Source of the DNA: DATJGR01 sp963787045 | GTDB lineage: Bacteria > Pseudomonadota > Gammaproteobacteria > Pseudomonadales > Azotimanducaceae | Direction of reading: 5' to 3' | Length of the DNA stretch: 64,000 nt | NCBI GenBank assembly: GCA_963787045.1 | Contig: CAWBBR010000012.1 | Location: 129,058 to 193,057, forward strand | In this document: piece after piece, positions 26,434-34,782 of the stretch | Layout: each line of letters starts with the position of its first letter | How positions within the stretch are numbered: the first letter of the stretch is position 1 | Notes under the pieces: generated by a model | What the model saw: only the letters and a program-made list of their open reading frames with translations | Database searches by the model: none | Told to the model about the DNA's origin: nothing | Translations under genes and position numbers: made by a program

Positions 26434-26844
26434 CTACTGCTTCGTCAGCGCGATCACCGGGATCTTGCGGGTCGTCTTCTTCTCGTAGTCGGCAAACACC
26501 GGCATCGCCTGCGTCATCTTCTTGTAGAGCTTCGAGCGCTCGGGTTCACCGACCACTTCCGCGCGCGCCTTGAATCGCTCTTTGCCCACTTCCACTTCGA
26601 CGACCGGGTTCGCGATCAGGTTGTGATACCACGGCGGATTCGATGCGGCGCCGGCATACGACGCGATGATGACGTGGCGGCCGCCGTCCGCGAGATACGC
26701 CAGCGGATTGACCCGCGTCTTGCCGGTCTTCGCGCCTTTCGTCGTCAGCAACAACAGCGACGCGCCTTTGAACTGACCGCCCACGTTGCCGCCGTTGGCG
26801 CGAAATTCGGTGATGATCGCCTTGTTCAGTTCCTGAATGTCCAT
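26434..26844 (-). CDS. nitroreductase-family deazaflavin-dependent (DDN-like) oxidoreductase
   Basis: A 136-residue split-barrel protein of the DDN/PF04075 family, related to F420H2-dependent quinone reductases. Family blocks seen: LLLLTTKGAKTGKTRVNPLAYL, VIIASYAGAASNPPWYHNLIANP and VEVEVGKERFKARAEVV. In proteobacteria without F420 these proteins may use FMN or another cofactor. It is the last gene of a four-gene minus-strand run starting at 28628 and converges on the GNAT gene with a 7-bp gap. Confidence 0.87.
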   Translation of the reverse strand: MDIQELNKAIITEFRANGGNVGGQFKGASLLLLTTKGAKTGKTRVNPLAYLADGGRHVIIASYAGAASNPPWYHNLIANPVVEVEVGKERFKARAEVVGEPERSKLYKKMTQAMPVFADYEKKTTRKIPVIALTKQ

Positions 26845-26868
26845 TTCGATCGCTCCTTCGTTTGAGTC

Positions 26869-27522
26869 TCAATCACGGTCCGGTGCCCCGGGCGGAAAGT
26901 TAACACGGTACGGTCGCGCTTCGTCCACGGCGCGGGCAAACGACGGTCTCGCCAATAGGCGGCGCCGATACGCGCGCAGGTCCGATAGTGAGGCGTCGAT
27001 CGGATGCACCCAGTCCGCATAGAACAACGCCGGCGCGGCGGCACAGTCCGCGAGGCTGAATGCGTCGCCCGCGGCCCATTCGCGCCCCTTCATGGTGTCG
27101 TTCAGCCAGCGGTAAGCGGTGTCCAACAGAGCGTGCGCTTCGGCAACGCTCGGCGCGTGGCGCTGCTCGGGTGGGCGGATCGTGTCGAACACGATCGCTT
27201 GCATCGGCGTCATCACGTAATTGTCGGAGAAGCGGTCCATCTTCCTCACTTCGAGCGCCGCGCGAGGGTCTGCGGGAACGAATCGCATTCGCCCCGGATG
27301 ATACAGGTCGAGGTACTCGACGATGATGCTCGCCTCCACCACCGTGCGATCGCCGTCGACGATCACCGGCATCCGTTTCAGCGGCCATACCGCGGCGTGC
27401 TCCGCCATGGCCTGCGGATTGTCCGGCCCGAGCATGCGCATTTCGAACGGCGTCGAGTTTTCGTAGAGCGCGATGAGCACTTTCTGGCAATAGGAAGAGA
27501 ACGGATGGGCGTACAGCTTCAT
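26869..27522 (-). CDS. glutathione S-transferase family protein
   Basis: A 217-residue GST: thioredoxin-fold N-domain starting MKLYAHPFSSYCQKVLIALYEN with the cis-proline segment KRMPVIVDGD and EASIIVEYLD, then the helical C-domain with the N-capping motif AGDAFSLADCAAAPALFY. A cysteine near residue 12 (SSYCQK) rather than Ser or Tyr is in the catalytic position, as in Beta/Omega-like enzymes. Its ATG overlaps the stop of the upstream GNAT gene (ATGA). Confidence 0.9.
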   Translation of the reverse strand: MKLYAHPFSSYCQKVLIALYENSTPFEMRMLGPDNPQAMAEHAAVWPLKRMPVIVDGDRTVVEASIIVEYLDLYHPGRMRFVPADPRAALEVRKMDRFSDNYVMTPMQAIVFDTIRPPEQRHAPSVAEAHALLDTAYRWLNDTMKGREWAAGDAFSLADCAAAPALFYADWVHPIDASLSDLRAYRRRLLARPSFARAVDEARPYRVNFPPGAPDRD

Positions 27523-27984
27523 GACTTCGATCCCAGCGACTTCGAATACAGCACCTGTGTCCGTGCGGCCTCCACGCGCATGCCGCACACCGAGAACCCG
27601 TGACGCAAGTTCACCTGCGCCATCGCGACATTTTCCTGATTGGCGGACGTCTCGACCACCGTGTACCCGCGCATTGCGATCCAGCGATGCTGGCGTTCCA
27701 TCAACTCGGACGCAACGCCGCGCCGCCGGAACGCCGGATCCACACCGCCGAGCCAGCTGTAGTATTTGCGCTGACTCATCGCATAACCGATCTTGAAACC
27801 GACTATCCTGCCGGCAGCGATCGCGAGAAAAGCGCTGACGTCCGGCATGCTCGATCACGCGCCAACTGACATACTGAGGCGCGACGGAATCGAAGACGCC
27901 CGCATTCAGCGCTTCCAGCTCGGCGATTACGCGCGCATCGAACGGCGGCAGGTCCAATCGGTAAATGATGCTGGCGTCGCTCAT
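27519..27984 (-). CDS. GNAT family acetyltransferase, one frame change
   Basis: Begins MSDASIIYRLDLPPFDARVIAEL at 27984 and, after a frame change near 27845 within VSWRVIEHAG, continues DVSAFLAIAAGRIVGFKIGY and the CoA loop FRRRGVASELMERQHRW, ending NLRHGFSVCGMRVEA. About 155 residues in total. Coupled by ATGA overlaps to the secreted protein upstream and to the GST downstream. Confidence 0.8.
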
Positions 27985-28628
27985 TGCTTCTGCAGGCTGA
28001 TGACCGACCCCGCGCCGCGTTTCGGATTCGTCGGCCGATCCTGAAAGAGACAAGCGAAGTACGTTTTGTCGCGACTCGTGTAGCCCCACTGGGAGTGCAA
28101 CACCGAACCGTCGGGCTGCTGCACCGGGCGCATGTCGAACACCATCGTCATCGTCGCGCCCTGATCGCGCTTGGCTTGTTCACCACGCTCTTCGGCGGTA
28201 CCCAGCGTCTGCGCGATCAGCAGTTTCAACACCGCGTGGTCGAGCTTGGTCGTCGCGTTTCCTTCCTTCAGGTCGACGCCGTCGATGGTCGCGCCGCCGA
28301 GATTCTTCTCGAAGTAGTCGAAGATGCGCAGCACGCCGTTGCCGGCTGCTTCGAAGTTGTCGCCTTCGTATTCCCATGCCTGGATGTAGCTCAGGCCGCC
28401 GTCGTCGAACATGAACGTCACCTTCCTCGTCTCGCCGAGCAACGTGCCGTTCGGGGTCTCGAGACCGTGCCTCTCGGCGATCGTCGCGTACGGTTGATAG
28501 CGCGCGAACGCCATCACCGCTTCCTTCGACATCCCGAGGCGCCACGGCCCGATGGCGAATTCGTCCGCCGCGACCTGCGCCGCCAGCAGCGTCGCAAGCA
28601 GGGCCACGGCTACGGCGATTGATCTCAT
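27981..28628 (-). CDS. secreted protein of unknown function
   Basis: A 215-residue protein with a Sec signal peptide (IAVAVALLATLLAAQVAA) and a mature part opening DEFAIGPWRLGMSKEAVMAF, a pattern reminiscent of small periplasmic proteins with a repeated 'xxxGMSxxEV' motif. No catalytic residues are recognisable and it has no cysteine pair. The ATG at 28628 was chosen because it starts the signal peptide; a longer frame exists upstream without a ribosome site. First gene of the 28628-26434 run. Confidence 0.75.
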   Translation of the reverse strand: MRSIAVAVALLATLLAAQVAADEFAIGPWRLGMSKEAVMAFARYQPYATIAERHGLETPNGTLLGETRKVTFMFDDGGLSYIQAWEYEGDNFEAAGNGVLRIFDYFEKNLGGATIDGVDLKEGNATTKLDHAVLKLLIAQTLGTAEERGEQAKRDQGATMTMVFDMRPVQQPDGSVLHSQWGYTSRDKTYFACLFQDRPTNPKRGAGSVISLQKQ

Positions 28629-28722
28629 CGGGATGTCCCTCGGGTGCGAGCTGCGTTTACCAAGCAGCGAAAATACACGAGGCTGGCGCCGCGCAGGTGA
28701 ACGGCCGAGGCTTCGTTTTGTC

Positions 28723-28742
28723 GTGTCTAAAATACTTGACAC
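28723..28742. promoter_or_regulatory. inverted repeat GTGTC-N10-GACAC overlapping a TTGACA hexamer
   Basis: Perfect 5-bp arms around TAAAATACTT; the right arm overlaps TTGACA (28736-28741), a consensus -35 on the plus strand, with a weak TAAGCT 17 bases later as -10. It lies in the divergent region between the secreted-protein gene and the membrane-protein/XRE pair, so an XRE dimer could bind here. Inference from symmetry only. Confidence 0.45.
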
Positions 28743-28791
28743 ACCAGCCCGCAGAAGATAAGCTGAGTAGTGTCGGGTTATTTTTACAAAT

Positions 28792-28809
28792 TGTCTGATA
28801 AACGAGACA
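28792..28809. promoter_or_regulatory. second inverted repeat TGTCT-N8-AGACA
   Basis: Perfect 5-bp arms sharing the GTCT/AGAC core with the repeat about 68 bp upstream, and ending 15 bases before the ATG of the membrane protein. Two related sites flanking the transcription start fit autorepression by the XRE regulator encoded downstream. Confidence 0.4.
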
Positions 28810-28824
28810 CGCATTCGGAGGCAC

Positions 28825-29235
28825 ATGGACCTGTCGTTTCAGGAAAAGAGCTCTGGCTGATGTTCGTGAGCCTGATCGGGGTCTTCGGATTCTATTTCGC
28901 GACGGTGTTGCCGATGGACGCCGTCGACGTGTTGCCGCAGCAGATCGCGTTGTTCGCGGTCGCCGTGGTGATGCTCGTGATGACGCAGATCGTCGGTCAC
29001 GTGCTGATCGTGCTCATCGACCGGCGCACCGAACGATGAGCGCGACCGGTTGATCGAGTTGAAAGGCTTTCGGAACTCGGGCTACGTACTGGCCACCGGC
29101 GTGTTCTTTGCGCTCTGCGCGGCGCTGCTGACGCACGGCAATTTCATCTTCACGCACGTCCTGCTCGCATTCTGGGTGCTCGCGCAGCTGATGCAGATCG
29201 GTTCGCAATTGTTCCTTTATCGGCGCGAGGCGTGA
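28825..29235 (+). CDS. small four-helix membrane protein paired with XRE regulator, two frame changes
   Basis: The ATG at 28825 follows GGAGG and reads MDLSFQEKS; a frame change near 28850 leads to LWLMFVSLIGVFGFYFATVL and QQIALFAVAVVMLVMTQIVG, and another near 29030 to DERDRLIELKGFRNSGYVLA, FFALCAALLTHGNFIF and a last helix ending LFLYRREA. The DERD..I..KG loop between helix pairs is typical of small membrane proteins encoded with XRE regulators. A GTG at 28770 in the second frame is less likely. Function unknown; a membrane-stress or regulatory partner role is inferred from the pairing. Confidence 0.65.
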
Positions 29236-29238
29236 CCG

Positions 29239-29460
29239 ATGGGCAAAGCCGGCGGTTCCATCAGGAACGAAATCCGCGCGCTACGCTTCCAGCGAGGCGA
29301 AATGACTCAACAGGAACTCGCGGATCGCATCGGCGTTACGCGGCAGACGGTGAACGCGATCGAAGCAAACAAATACTCGCCGTCGCTGGAAGTCGCGTTT
29401 CGGATTGCGCGCGTGTTCGAGTTGCCGCTGGACCGTGTGTTCCAGTACTCAGACGCGTGA
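29239..29460 (+). CDS. XRE-family helix-turn-helix regulator
   Basis: A 73-residue single-domain regulator consisting of little more than the HTH: GEMTQQELADRIGVTRQTVNAIEANKYSPSLEVAFRIARVF, a textbook XRE/Cro match. Such mini-regulators are commonly the last gene of an operon with a small membrane protein and repress it. Three bases separate it from the membrane protein. Its last 12 bases overlap the convergent membrane-protein gene. Confidence 0.9.
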   Translation: MGKAGGSIRNEIRALRFQRGEMTQQELADRIGVTRQTVNAIEANKYSPSLEVAFRIARVFELPLDRVFQYSDA

Positions 29461-30255
29461 CTGCTGAACGACCGGACCGGGGGGCGCGTTACCCTTCCGC
29501 CGAAGGTAGACGCGCGAACCGGCCTGAACGAGCGCAGCGCAGCCGAGCGACGCAACGAACGCGGCGGCAATGCCCATCGTCGGCAGCATGAGCGCGAGCA
29601 CCAGGCAGAACGTCGCAAACGCGTAAAACCCGAGCACCATGCCGCGCAACAGATTCACCGCAAACTCTGCACCCGAATGGTGATGCGAGAACGCGACGAG
29701 CACCGACGCCATCACCGGGAACATTGCGAACATACCGCTCAACTGCGGGCCGAGCGCGGCCGAGAACCGAGTGACGAGGTAAACCAGGATCGCCCCGGCG
29801 ATCATGCGCAGATAAATGTCGTTACCGCGCGACGCCGGCGTCGACGCGGCAGGAGCGATCCTCGGAAACAGCCGCGGCGCAACCCATAGTCCGGCGAATA
29901 CCAACGGCGCAACGATCCACACCGTGGGTGGCGCAAGGCTCAGCAATGCGACGGCGCTGAAGTAGGCCGCGAACGCGGCGGCAAGGCAGACGCTCCACCG
30001 GAATCGCGTTGCCGCCCACGCGTAGCTCACGCCGAAAACGAGCAGCGCAAGCACCGCCGTCAGCGTGCCGACGGCGGCACGCGCAACGAACGCAGCACCC
30101 TGCTCGAGTGCGATGAAGAACAGGATCGGCCCGGCCACGATCGGAAACGCCGATAGCCAACCCGCAACGGATGCACCCCAGCGACGCCCCGCCAGTGTGA
30201 CCGCGCCGATCAACGCGGGAACCAGCGCCAGCTTCAGGCCCAGAATGAGGCTCAT
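29449..30255 (-). CDS. multi-pass membrane protein of unknown function
   Basis: A 268-residue inner-membrane protein with about eight hydrophobic helices in two halves. Sequence marks: LAGRRWGASVAGWLSAFPIVAGP in the first half and SAALGPQLSGMFAMFPVMASVLV in the second share a 'SGxxxxFPVxAxxxL' pattern, indicating an internal duplication. FSHHHSGAEFA is a notable histidine cluster. Last gene of the nine-gene run starting with the ArsR gene at 35123. I cannot assign a substrate. Confidence 0.75.
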   Translation of the reverse strand: MSLILGLKLALVPALIGAVTLAGRRWGASVAGWLSAFPIVAGPILFFIALEQGAAFVARAAVGTLTAVLALLVFGVSYAWAATRFRWSVCLAAAFAAYFSAVALLSLAPPTVWIVAPLVFAGLWVAPRLFPRIAPAASTPASRGNDIYLRMIAGAILVYLVTRFSAALGPQLSGMFAMFPVMASVLVAFSHHHSGAEFAVNLLRGMVLGFYAFATFCLVLALMLPTMGIAAAFVASLGCAALVQAGSRVYLRRKGNAPPGPVVQQSRV

Positions 30256-30265
30256 CGACGGCGCA

Positions 30266-31081
30266 TCACGGCGCCGCCGATCGTCTTCTACTCGCGTAGA
30301 ACTCGGCGCGCTCGCTGTTGCCGGCCTCTCGATACAGGGTTTCCAGTTCTTCGAAGACATAGGGGTCAGGGTCGCCCGCGGCATCGCCCTCGCGCTCGAG
30401 TCTCAGCTGAATCGCGAGCGCTTCGTCGTTGCGCTGCATTGCGCGCAGCGTCCACGCAACCATCCAGTACGCCACGCGCGTGGCACCCGCATCGGTACCC
30501 CGCTCGCGAAGCCTCACCGCCTCGTTGAACTGTTGGAGCGCTTCGTCGTACCGACCGAGCTGATGCAGCGCATAGCCGAGGTTGTTGCGAATCGATGCTT
30601 CCCACCGCTTCCCTTCGGGCTGCGTAGACGCTTCGACGACCGCGAGCGCTGTCTGCGCCCACTTGAGTTGATCCTCCGGCGAGGTGTCGACGAACGCGAG
30701 CATGTGGATCGCGTCGATCGCGAGACCGTCCAGATGCGCCGCCTGGGCGATCTGCAACGCTTCGTCATACGCCGCGCGCGCCCGCTCCTTCGCCTCCGGC
30801 GTCAGCAGTTCCGGTGCGTGCGTTGCAGAGGCATACGTGCGGCCGAGTTCGAGCTGATATCTCACCCGCGCTTCGGCACCGGCGGCGGCGATGCTCGGCT
30901 CGATGTTCTTCAACAGGTCCCGCGCGGTCGCGAAGTCTTTGCGAAGCCCGAACGTGCGAGCGATCTGCGTCTGCAGAATCAACGCGTCGTCGCCCACTGC
31001 GCCTTGCAGCGCCGAACGAAACCGCTGTTCGCTGACCTCGGGGTGTTTGAAATCCCACAGCGGCGCAACGTCAATCGGCAT
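30266..31081 (-). CDS. TPR-repeat protein
   Basis: A 271-residue helical-repeat protein. Clear tetratricopeptide units include NNLGYALHQLGRYDEALQQF and VAWTLRAMQRNDEALAIQL, with weaker ones at EARVRYQLELGRTYAS and EELETLYREAGNSERAEFYA. No signal peptide or enzyme domain. It overlaps the racemase-type gene by 11 bp and probably serves as a protein-protein adaptor; partner unknown. Confidence 0.82.
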   Translation of the reverse strand: MPIDVAPLWDFKHPEVSEQRFRSALQGAVGDDALILQTQIARTFGLRKDFATARDLLKNIEPSIAAAGAEARVRYQLELGRTYASATHAPELLTPEAKERARAAYDEALQIAQAAHLDGLAIDAIHMLAFVDTSPEDQLKWAQTALAVVEASTQPEGKRWEASIRNNLGYALHQLGRYDEALQQFNEAVRLRERGTDAGATRVAYWMVAWTLRAMQRNDEALAIQLRLEREGDAAGDPDPYVFEELETLYREAGNSERAEFYASRRRSAAP

Positions 31082-31778
31082 CGCGGCCTCCGGATACAGC
31101 CCGGCGCAGCGCCGCCGTCGCGAGCAGTCGCGTCGAATCGAGCGTCGGCAGCGGCGAGTTCGCGTCGTTCATGATCAACGGAATCTCGGTGCAGCCGAGA
31201 ATGACGGCGTCGCAGCCGTCGCGTTTCATGCGCGAGAACACCTGCTGGAAGTACGTCACGCCTTCCGGCGCGAACACGCCGTACACGAGTTCGTCCATGA
31301 TGATGCGATGCATCTCCGCGCATTCCGCGGCGCTCGGACGAAGGTAGTCGAGCCGTCGTCGCGTCAACATCTGCGGATAGACGTCGCTCTGGACGAGCCA
31401 ATGGGTGCCGGTGAGTCCCAGTCGTTTGAAGCCGCGGTGCGCGGCCTCTGCCGCAACCACGTCGGCGATGTGCAGCCAGGGTTTCGGCGAGCGCGCCACG
31501 ACGTAGTCGAACGCCTGATGAACGGTGTTGTCGGGGCAGATCAGAAAATCGGCGCCGCCGGCAGCGAGTTTGCCGGCTGACGACAGCATCAAGTCGCCGA
31601 CGCCGTTCATGTCGCCTCGATCGAGGCAATCCACATAGTCGGCGAACGAGTGCGAGTGCATCGACACTTCCGGATGCGCGCGCGATCCGAGCACGCGCGC
31701 GCCGTCGGCGCAGATCGTGCGATAGCACAGCGCCGCACCTTCCGCGGAACACGCAACGATGCCGATGTGTTGCGTCAT
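31071..31778 (-). CDS. aspartate/glutamate racemase family protein
   Basis: A 235-residue PLP-independent racemase with the two catalytic cysteines in the expected contexts: ADFLICPDNTVHQAF (about residue 81) and AVILGCTEIPLIMND (about residue 196). The N-terminus IGIVACSAEGAALCYRTI is typical of the YgeA/RacD branch. It may interconvert Asp or Glu, or another amino acid with a second carboxylate. ATGA overlap with the MOSC gene upstream. Confidence 0.9.
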   Translation of the reverse strand: MTQHIGIVACSAEGAALCYRTICADGARVLGSRAHPEVSMHSHSFADYVDCLDRGDMNGVGDLMLSSAGKLAAGGADFLICPDNTVHQAFDYVVARSPKPWLHIADVVAAEAAHRGFKRLGLTGTHWLVQSDVYPQMLTRRRLDYLRPSAAECAEMHRIIMDELVYGVFAPEGVTYFQQVFSRMKRDGCDAVILGCTEIPLIMNDANSPLPTLDSTRLLATAALRRAVSGGRDAD

Positions 31779-32323
31779 ACCGGCTCGAGCGCCTTGTGCG
31801 TTCCCGCCGGCAACGCGACGCGGATCGCATCGCCGGAACGCACCACGCCGCCGGCGACGACCACGCTCATGACGCCGGCCTTGCGGATCAGCTGGCCATC
31901 GGGGCCGTGATCGAGCACAGCCGACATCAACCCGCGCTTGAACTTGTCGAGTTGCGTACAGGGATTGCGCAGCCCGGTGATGCGTATCACCGCCGATGCC
32001 CCGACGTGCAGTTCGGTGCCTTCGGGCAATGCGAGCAGCGGGATACCGCGGGTGGTGATGTTCTCGCCCATCTGTCCCGGCAACACGTCATAGCCTTTGG
32101 CAGAGAGCTCGTCGAACAGCTCGGCGTGCATCAGATGCACCTGGCGCAGGTTCGGCTGCGTCGGATCGCGCGCCACGCGCGAGCGGTGCTTCACCGTGAC
32201 GCCGCAGTGGGCATCGCCTTGAACGCCGAGTCCTTTCAGCAACGTGATCTCGGCACCGGTCGACTTCGAGAACGTATGGTCCGCACTCGAACCCACTGCG
32301 ACGACGATGCCGTGCTCCGTCAT
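31775..32323 (-). CDS. MOSC domain-containing protein
   Basis: A 182-residue MOSC protein (molybdenum cofactor sulfurase C-terminal fold). The conserved cysteine appears in ITGLRNPCTQLDKF, and QMGENITTRGIPLLALPEGT is the second family block. MOSC proteins such as YiiM reduce N-hydroxylated compounds using sulfide-type molybdenum cofactor. The frame is intact; coupled to the racemase gene. Confidence 0.9.
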   Translation of the reverse strand: MTEHGIVVAVGSSADHTFSKSTGAEITLLKGLGVQGDAHCGVTVKHRSRVARDPTQPNLRQVHLMHAELFDELSAKGYDVLPGQMGENITTRGIPLLALPEGTELHVGASAVIRITGLRNPCTQLDKFKRGLMSAVLDHGPDGQLIRKAGVMSVVVAGGVVRSGDAIRVALPAGTHKALEPV

Positions 32324-32326
32324 TTT

Positions 32327-32818
32327 CTATCCCGATAGACTCAACGCTTTCAATGCCGCCAGCCACGCGATCAACGTCGCCAACAGCCGCACGTAGTTGA
32401 GCCGTTGCCACACCGCGATCCTCGTCTGCAGTTCGCTCACCGGCGCGGTGTCGCGCTGCATTCGCAGGATCGTCGGTATGAAGTAAGCGAACGTCGCGAT
32501 CCGTTCCGCCAGCGTGATCGCAGCCGCGATCAGCCACCAGTCGTACTGCGCGCGAGCATGCCAAGCCATGGGCAGACTTGCCAGTGTCAGCAGCGTCAGC
32601 GGAACGGTCGAGACGAATGCCCAGAATGCGCGGCCGCTGTCGGGCGAATGAAGCGATTGCGGCGGCGCGCTCGCCCAGATCGGTACGACGATCCGCGCTT
32701 CATACAGCCCCGCGCCGAAGACAATCCCGAGGTTGACGACGAACAACCAGAGCACGACGTCGACTATCGACACGCTGATGACCAGATCGGTGTCGCGCGC
32801 TTGCACGCTATTGCGCAA
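32327..32818 (-). CDS. four-helix membrane protein (DUF1772-like)
   Basis: A membrane protein of 159-163 residues with four helices; VVLWLFVVNLGIVFGAGLYEARIVVPIW followed by the PPQSL loop resembles DUF1772/anthrone-oxygenase-like proteins, but the match is judged by eye. The longest frame begins with TTG at 32818; GTG at 32806, just inside the stop of the upstream kinase, is an equally good start. Member of the ArsR-headed run. Confidence 0.6.
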   Translation of the reverse strand: MRNSVQARDTDLVISVSIVDVVLWLFVVNLGIVFGAGLYEARIVVPIWASAPPQSLHSPDSGRAFWAFVSTVPLTLLTLASLPMAWHARAQYDWWLIAAAITLAERIATFAYFIPTILRMQRDTAPVSELQTRIAVWQRLNYVRLLATLIAWLAALKALSLSG

Positions 32819-33387
32819 GCCCGAACTCGTCGATCACGCGCTGCGCCGTCGCCTTCGCGGACAGTTCCGTGTTGTCGATCCGCAGATGCGGATACGCGAG
32901 CGGGATCGTTCCGTCGCTGTTGAGGCGATATTTTTCGCTGTTGATCAGCAGATACCGTTCCGATACGCTCGACATCGCGTTTCGACGGCTTTTCCGCCAG
33001 CCGGTCGGCGCCGCGATTCCGGATCAGGCGTTGTGCCACGTCGGCTTGCAGTTCCACGAACGAAATGCGGTGGCCGTGCGGCCGGAACACATCGCAGGCG
33101 CGCTCGATGAATGCGGTGTCGTCCGGGCTGTTCAGATCCCACACGAACGTGAAGATCATTCCGGGCAGGTCGCTGCCCGCCACTTCCTCGAACATGCGAT
33201 TTCGAAATCCGTCGACCAACCGCACGAACGGCGGCGTGCCGAACGTGAAGAACGGCAGCACCGGTTCGATCGCGACGTGGTTGTGAAACAGCCGCAATCC
33301 GGTCGCCGCTTCGATTTCGCGACCGACCGCCATCTTGCCGACCGCGGGCGGACCGAAGATGACGATGAAGTGTTTGGTCGCGCTAAT
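32809..33387 (-). CDS. P-loop kinase-like ATPase with GPPAVGKM Walker A, one frame change
   Basis: The phosphate loop HFIVIFGPPAVGKMAVGREI has Met in place of the usual Ser/Thr after the lysine, as in a small group of shikimate-kinase-like proteins with the following RLFHNHVAIEP block. After ADRLAEKPSKRDVE the frame changes near 32965 and continues ERYLLINSEKYRLNSDGTIP and ELSAKATAQRVIDEFGLAQ to a stop at 32809. No ATG/GTG/TTG precedes the P-loop in frame: the ATT at 33387 or an indel upstream must explain the start; the first ATG (33333) would remove the P-loop. Substrate unknown. Confidence 0.75.
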
Positions 33388-34255
33388 GTTCCTCGAGCCC
33401 CTTCGGATAGCGGTCGGGCACCAGATTCAGGCGGATGCCGTGTTCGAGCAATGCTTTCGCGCCGGCAAGCACGAGCGAAAACCCCTGCGTCGAGTTGGCG
33501 ATCTGCTGGACCAGCTCGTGACTGTTTCCGACAAATCCGGTCTCGGTGATTCCGACGAACGTGGCGTCGCGCTCGTAGGGCGTGAATGTCCAGGTCACCG
33601 TTGTACGGCTGCCCTGGCCCGGCCACTCCATCACGATGCGTTCGTTCCGATCGATCGACTTTACGGACACGTCTGCAGAGACGCCATACATCTCCCAATC
33701 CCAACGCACCTGTTTTCCCGCTTCGAGTTTGCCGCTGCTCTTCGTGAACCAGAACTGCGTCGTCAGCGCCGGATCGACGAACGCCCGGAACACCTCGGCC
33801 GGCGGCTTGCGGATCAGCATGCCGGTCTTCATCGCAGGCTTCTGCGCTTCGAGGAGAGTCTTCAATCCGCTCAGAATCGGCGGCCACCCTTTGCTGCACG
33901 CAGCGTACACGACGCTGTTCGGCGGGAAGTCTTCGTGCAGCGTATCGAGCGTTGCGACGTCGCCGTTCTGCTCGATCGTGAACGTCACGCGCGAGGCGGG
34001 TTCCTTCGCGAACTCCCCGAACACCGGACGGAACGTGTAGCTGAGCTTGTGCGGCGGCTCGACCACGAGCGCGGTGTTCTCGTCGGTGACCTTGCCGTCG
34101 ATTACGTACAGAACCTTGGAGCCGACCTTCCAATCGGACTCGATGCGCGTGCCGCCCCAGTATTGCTGCGTCAGATCGGGATTGGTCAACGCGTTCCAGA
34201 CCGCCGCCGCCGTCGATGCGATGTGGGTAACGACGTGGATCCGTTGCGCGCTCAC
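33383..34255 (-). CDS. tandem SRPBCC (AHSA1-like) protein
   Basis: A 290-residue fusion of two START/Bet v1-fold domains. The first (about 1-140) begins IHVVTHIASTAAAVWNALTNPDLTQQYWGG; the second (about 150-285) begins MLIRKPPAEVFRAFVDPALTTQFWF. Each has the AHSA1 pattern of a hydrophobic ligand cavity. Single-domain relatives are typically encoded after an ArsR regulator, as here, where the ATGA-coupled preceding gene is a third SRPBCC domain. Ligand unknown. Confidence 0.9.
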   Translation of the reverse strand: MSAQRIHVVTHIASTAAAVWNALTNPDLTQQYWGGTRIESDWKVGSKVLYVIDGKVTDENTALVVEPPHKLSYTFRPVFGEFAKEPASRVTFTIEQNGDVATLDTLHEDFPPNSVVYAACSKGWPPILSGLKTLLEAQKPAMKTGMLIRKPPAEVFRAFVDPALTTQFWFTKSSGKLEAGKQVRWDWEMYGVSADVSVKSIDRNERIVMEWPGQGSRTTVTWTFTPYERDATFVGITETGFVGNSHELVQQIANSTQGFSLVLAGAKALLEHGIRLNLVPDRYPKGLEEH

Positions 34256-34782
34256 GACCGTTCTCCGAAACGCTGTGCATACTCGGCTTCGAACCGTTCG
34301 ACGCGCGGCCAGAACGGTGCGGGTCTTTCGCCCCTCAATCGTTCAGTCAGCACTCCGAGATGCGAGTGCCATCCGCTCGATACGCCGACCATGTCGCTTC
34401 GCATGCGCAGGTTCCGGTGCGTCAGAGTCAGCAGTACGTCCTTGCCACGAGCTTCCAGGTCGAACGACACTTCCGAGTCGGCATCCCACGTATATGCCAG
34501 ATGGTTCGGCGGTTCCCAGCGGGTGATCCGCGCGATCATCGTGTGGCCGTTCTCCATCTCCTTGTGTTTTGCCGGCGTCGCTTCGTCGTGGTCGGTGAGT
34601 TCCTGATGACGGAACCGCAATGTCACGGCGCCACCGGTGCGCGGCTCCATCGCGCCGGTCGCGAGCCACGTGCCGCGCAATTGCGAGTCGGTGAGGTATT
34701 GCCATACCCGGTCCACCGGTCCCGGCAACAGCCGTTCGAAGCGTACCGTCCCGTTGTCGATGACTTGCCCGTATTCGCTCAT
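34252..34782 (-). CDS. SRPBCC (AHSA1-like) protein
   Basis: A 176-residue single SRPBCC domain: FERLLPGPVDRVWQYLTDSQLRGTWLATG, then the beta strands with ARITRWEPPNHLAYTWD and the C-terminal helix SSGWHSHLGVLTERL. The ATG at 34782 was chosen because it overlaps the ArsR stop (ATGA) and matches the domain start. Second gene of the ArsR-led run. Confidence 0.9.
   Translation of the reverse strand: MSEYGQVIDNGTVRFERLLPGPVDRVWQYLTDSQLRGTWLATGAMEPRTGGAVTLRFRHQELTDHDEATPAKHKEMENGHTMIARITRWEPPNHLAYTWDADSEVSFDLEARGKDVLLTLTHRNLRMRSDMVGVSSGWHSHLGVLTERLRGERPAPFWPRVERFEAEYAQRFGERS

Noticed and set aside
28770..29039. GTG start at 28770 for the small membrane protein
   Set aside because: It lies inside the operator region without a ribosome site; GGAGG plus ATG at 28825 with the MDLSFQEKS opening fits the family better, with a frame change near 28850.
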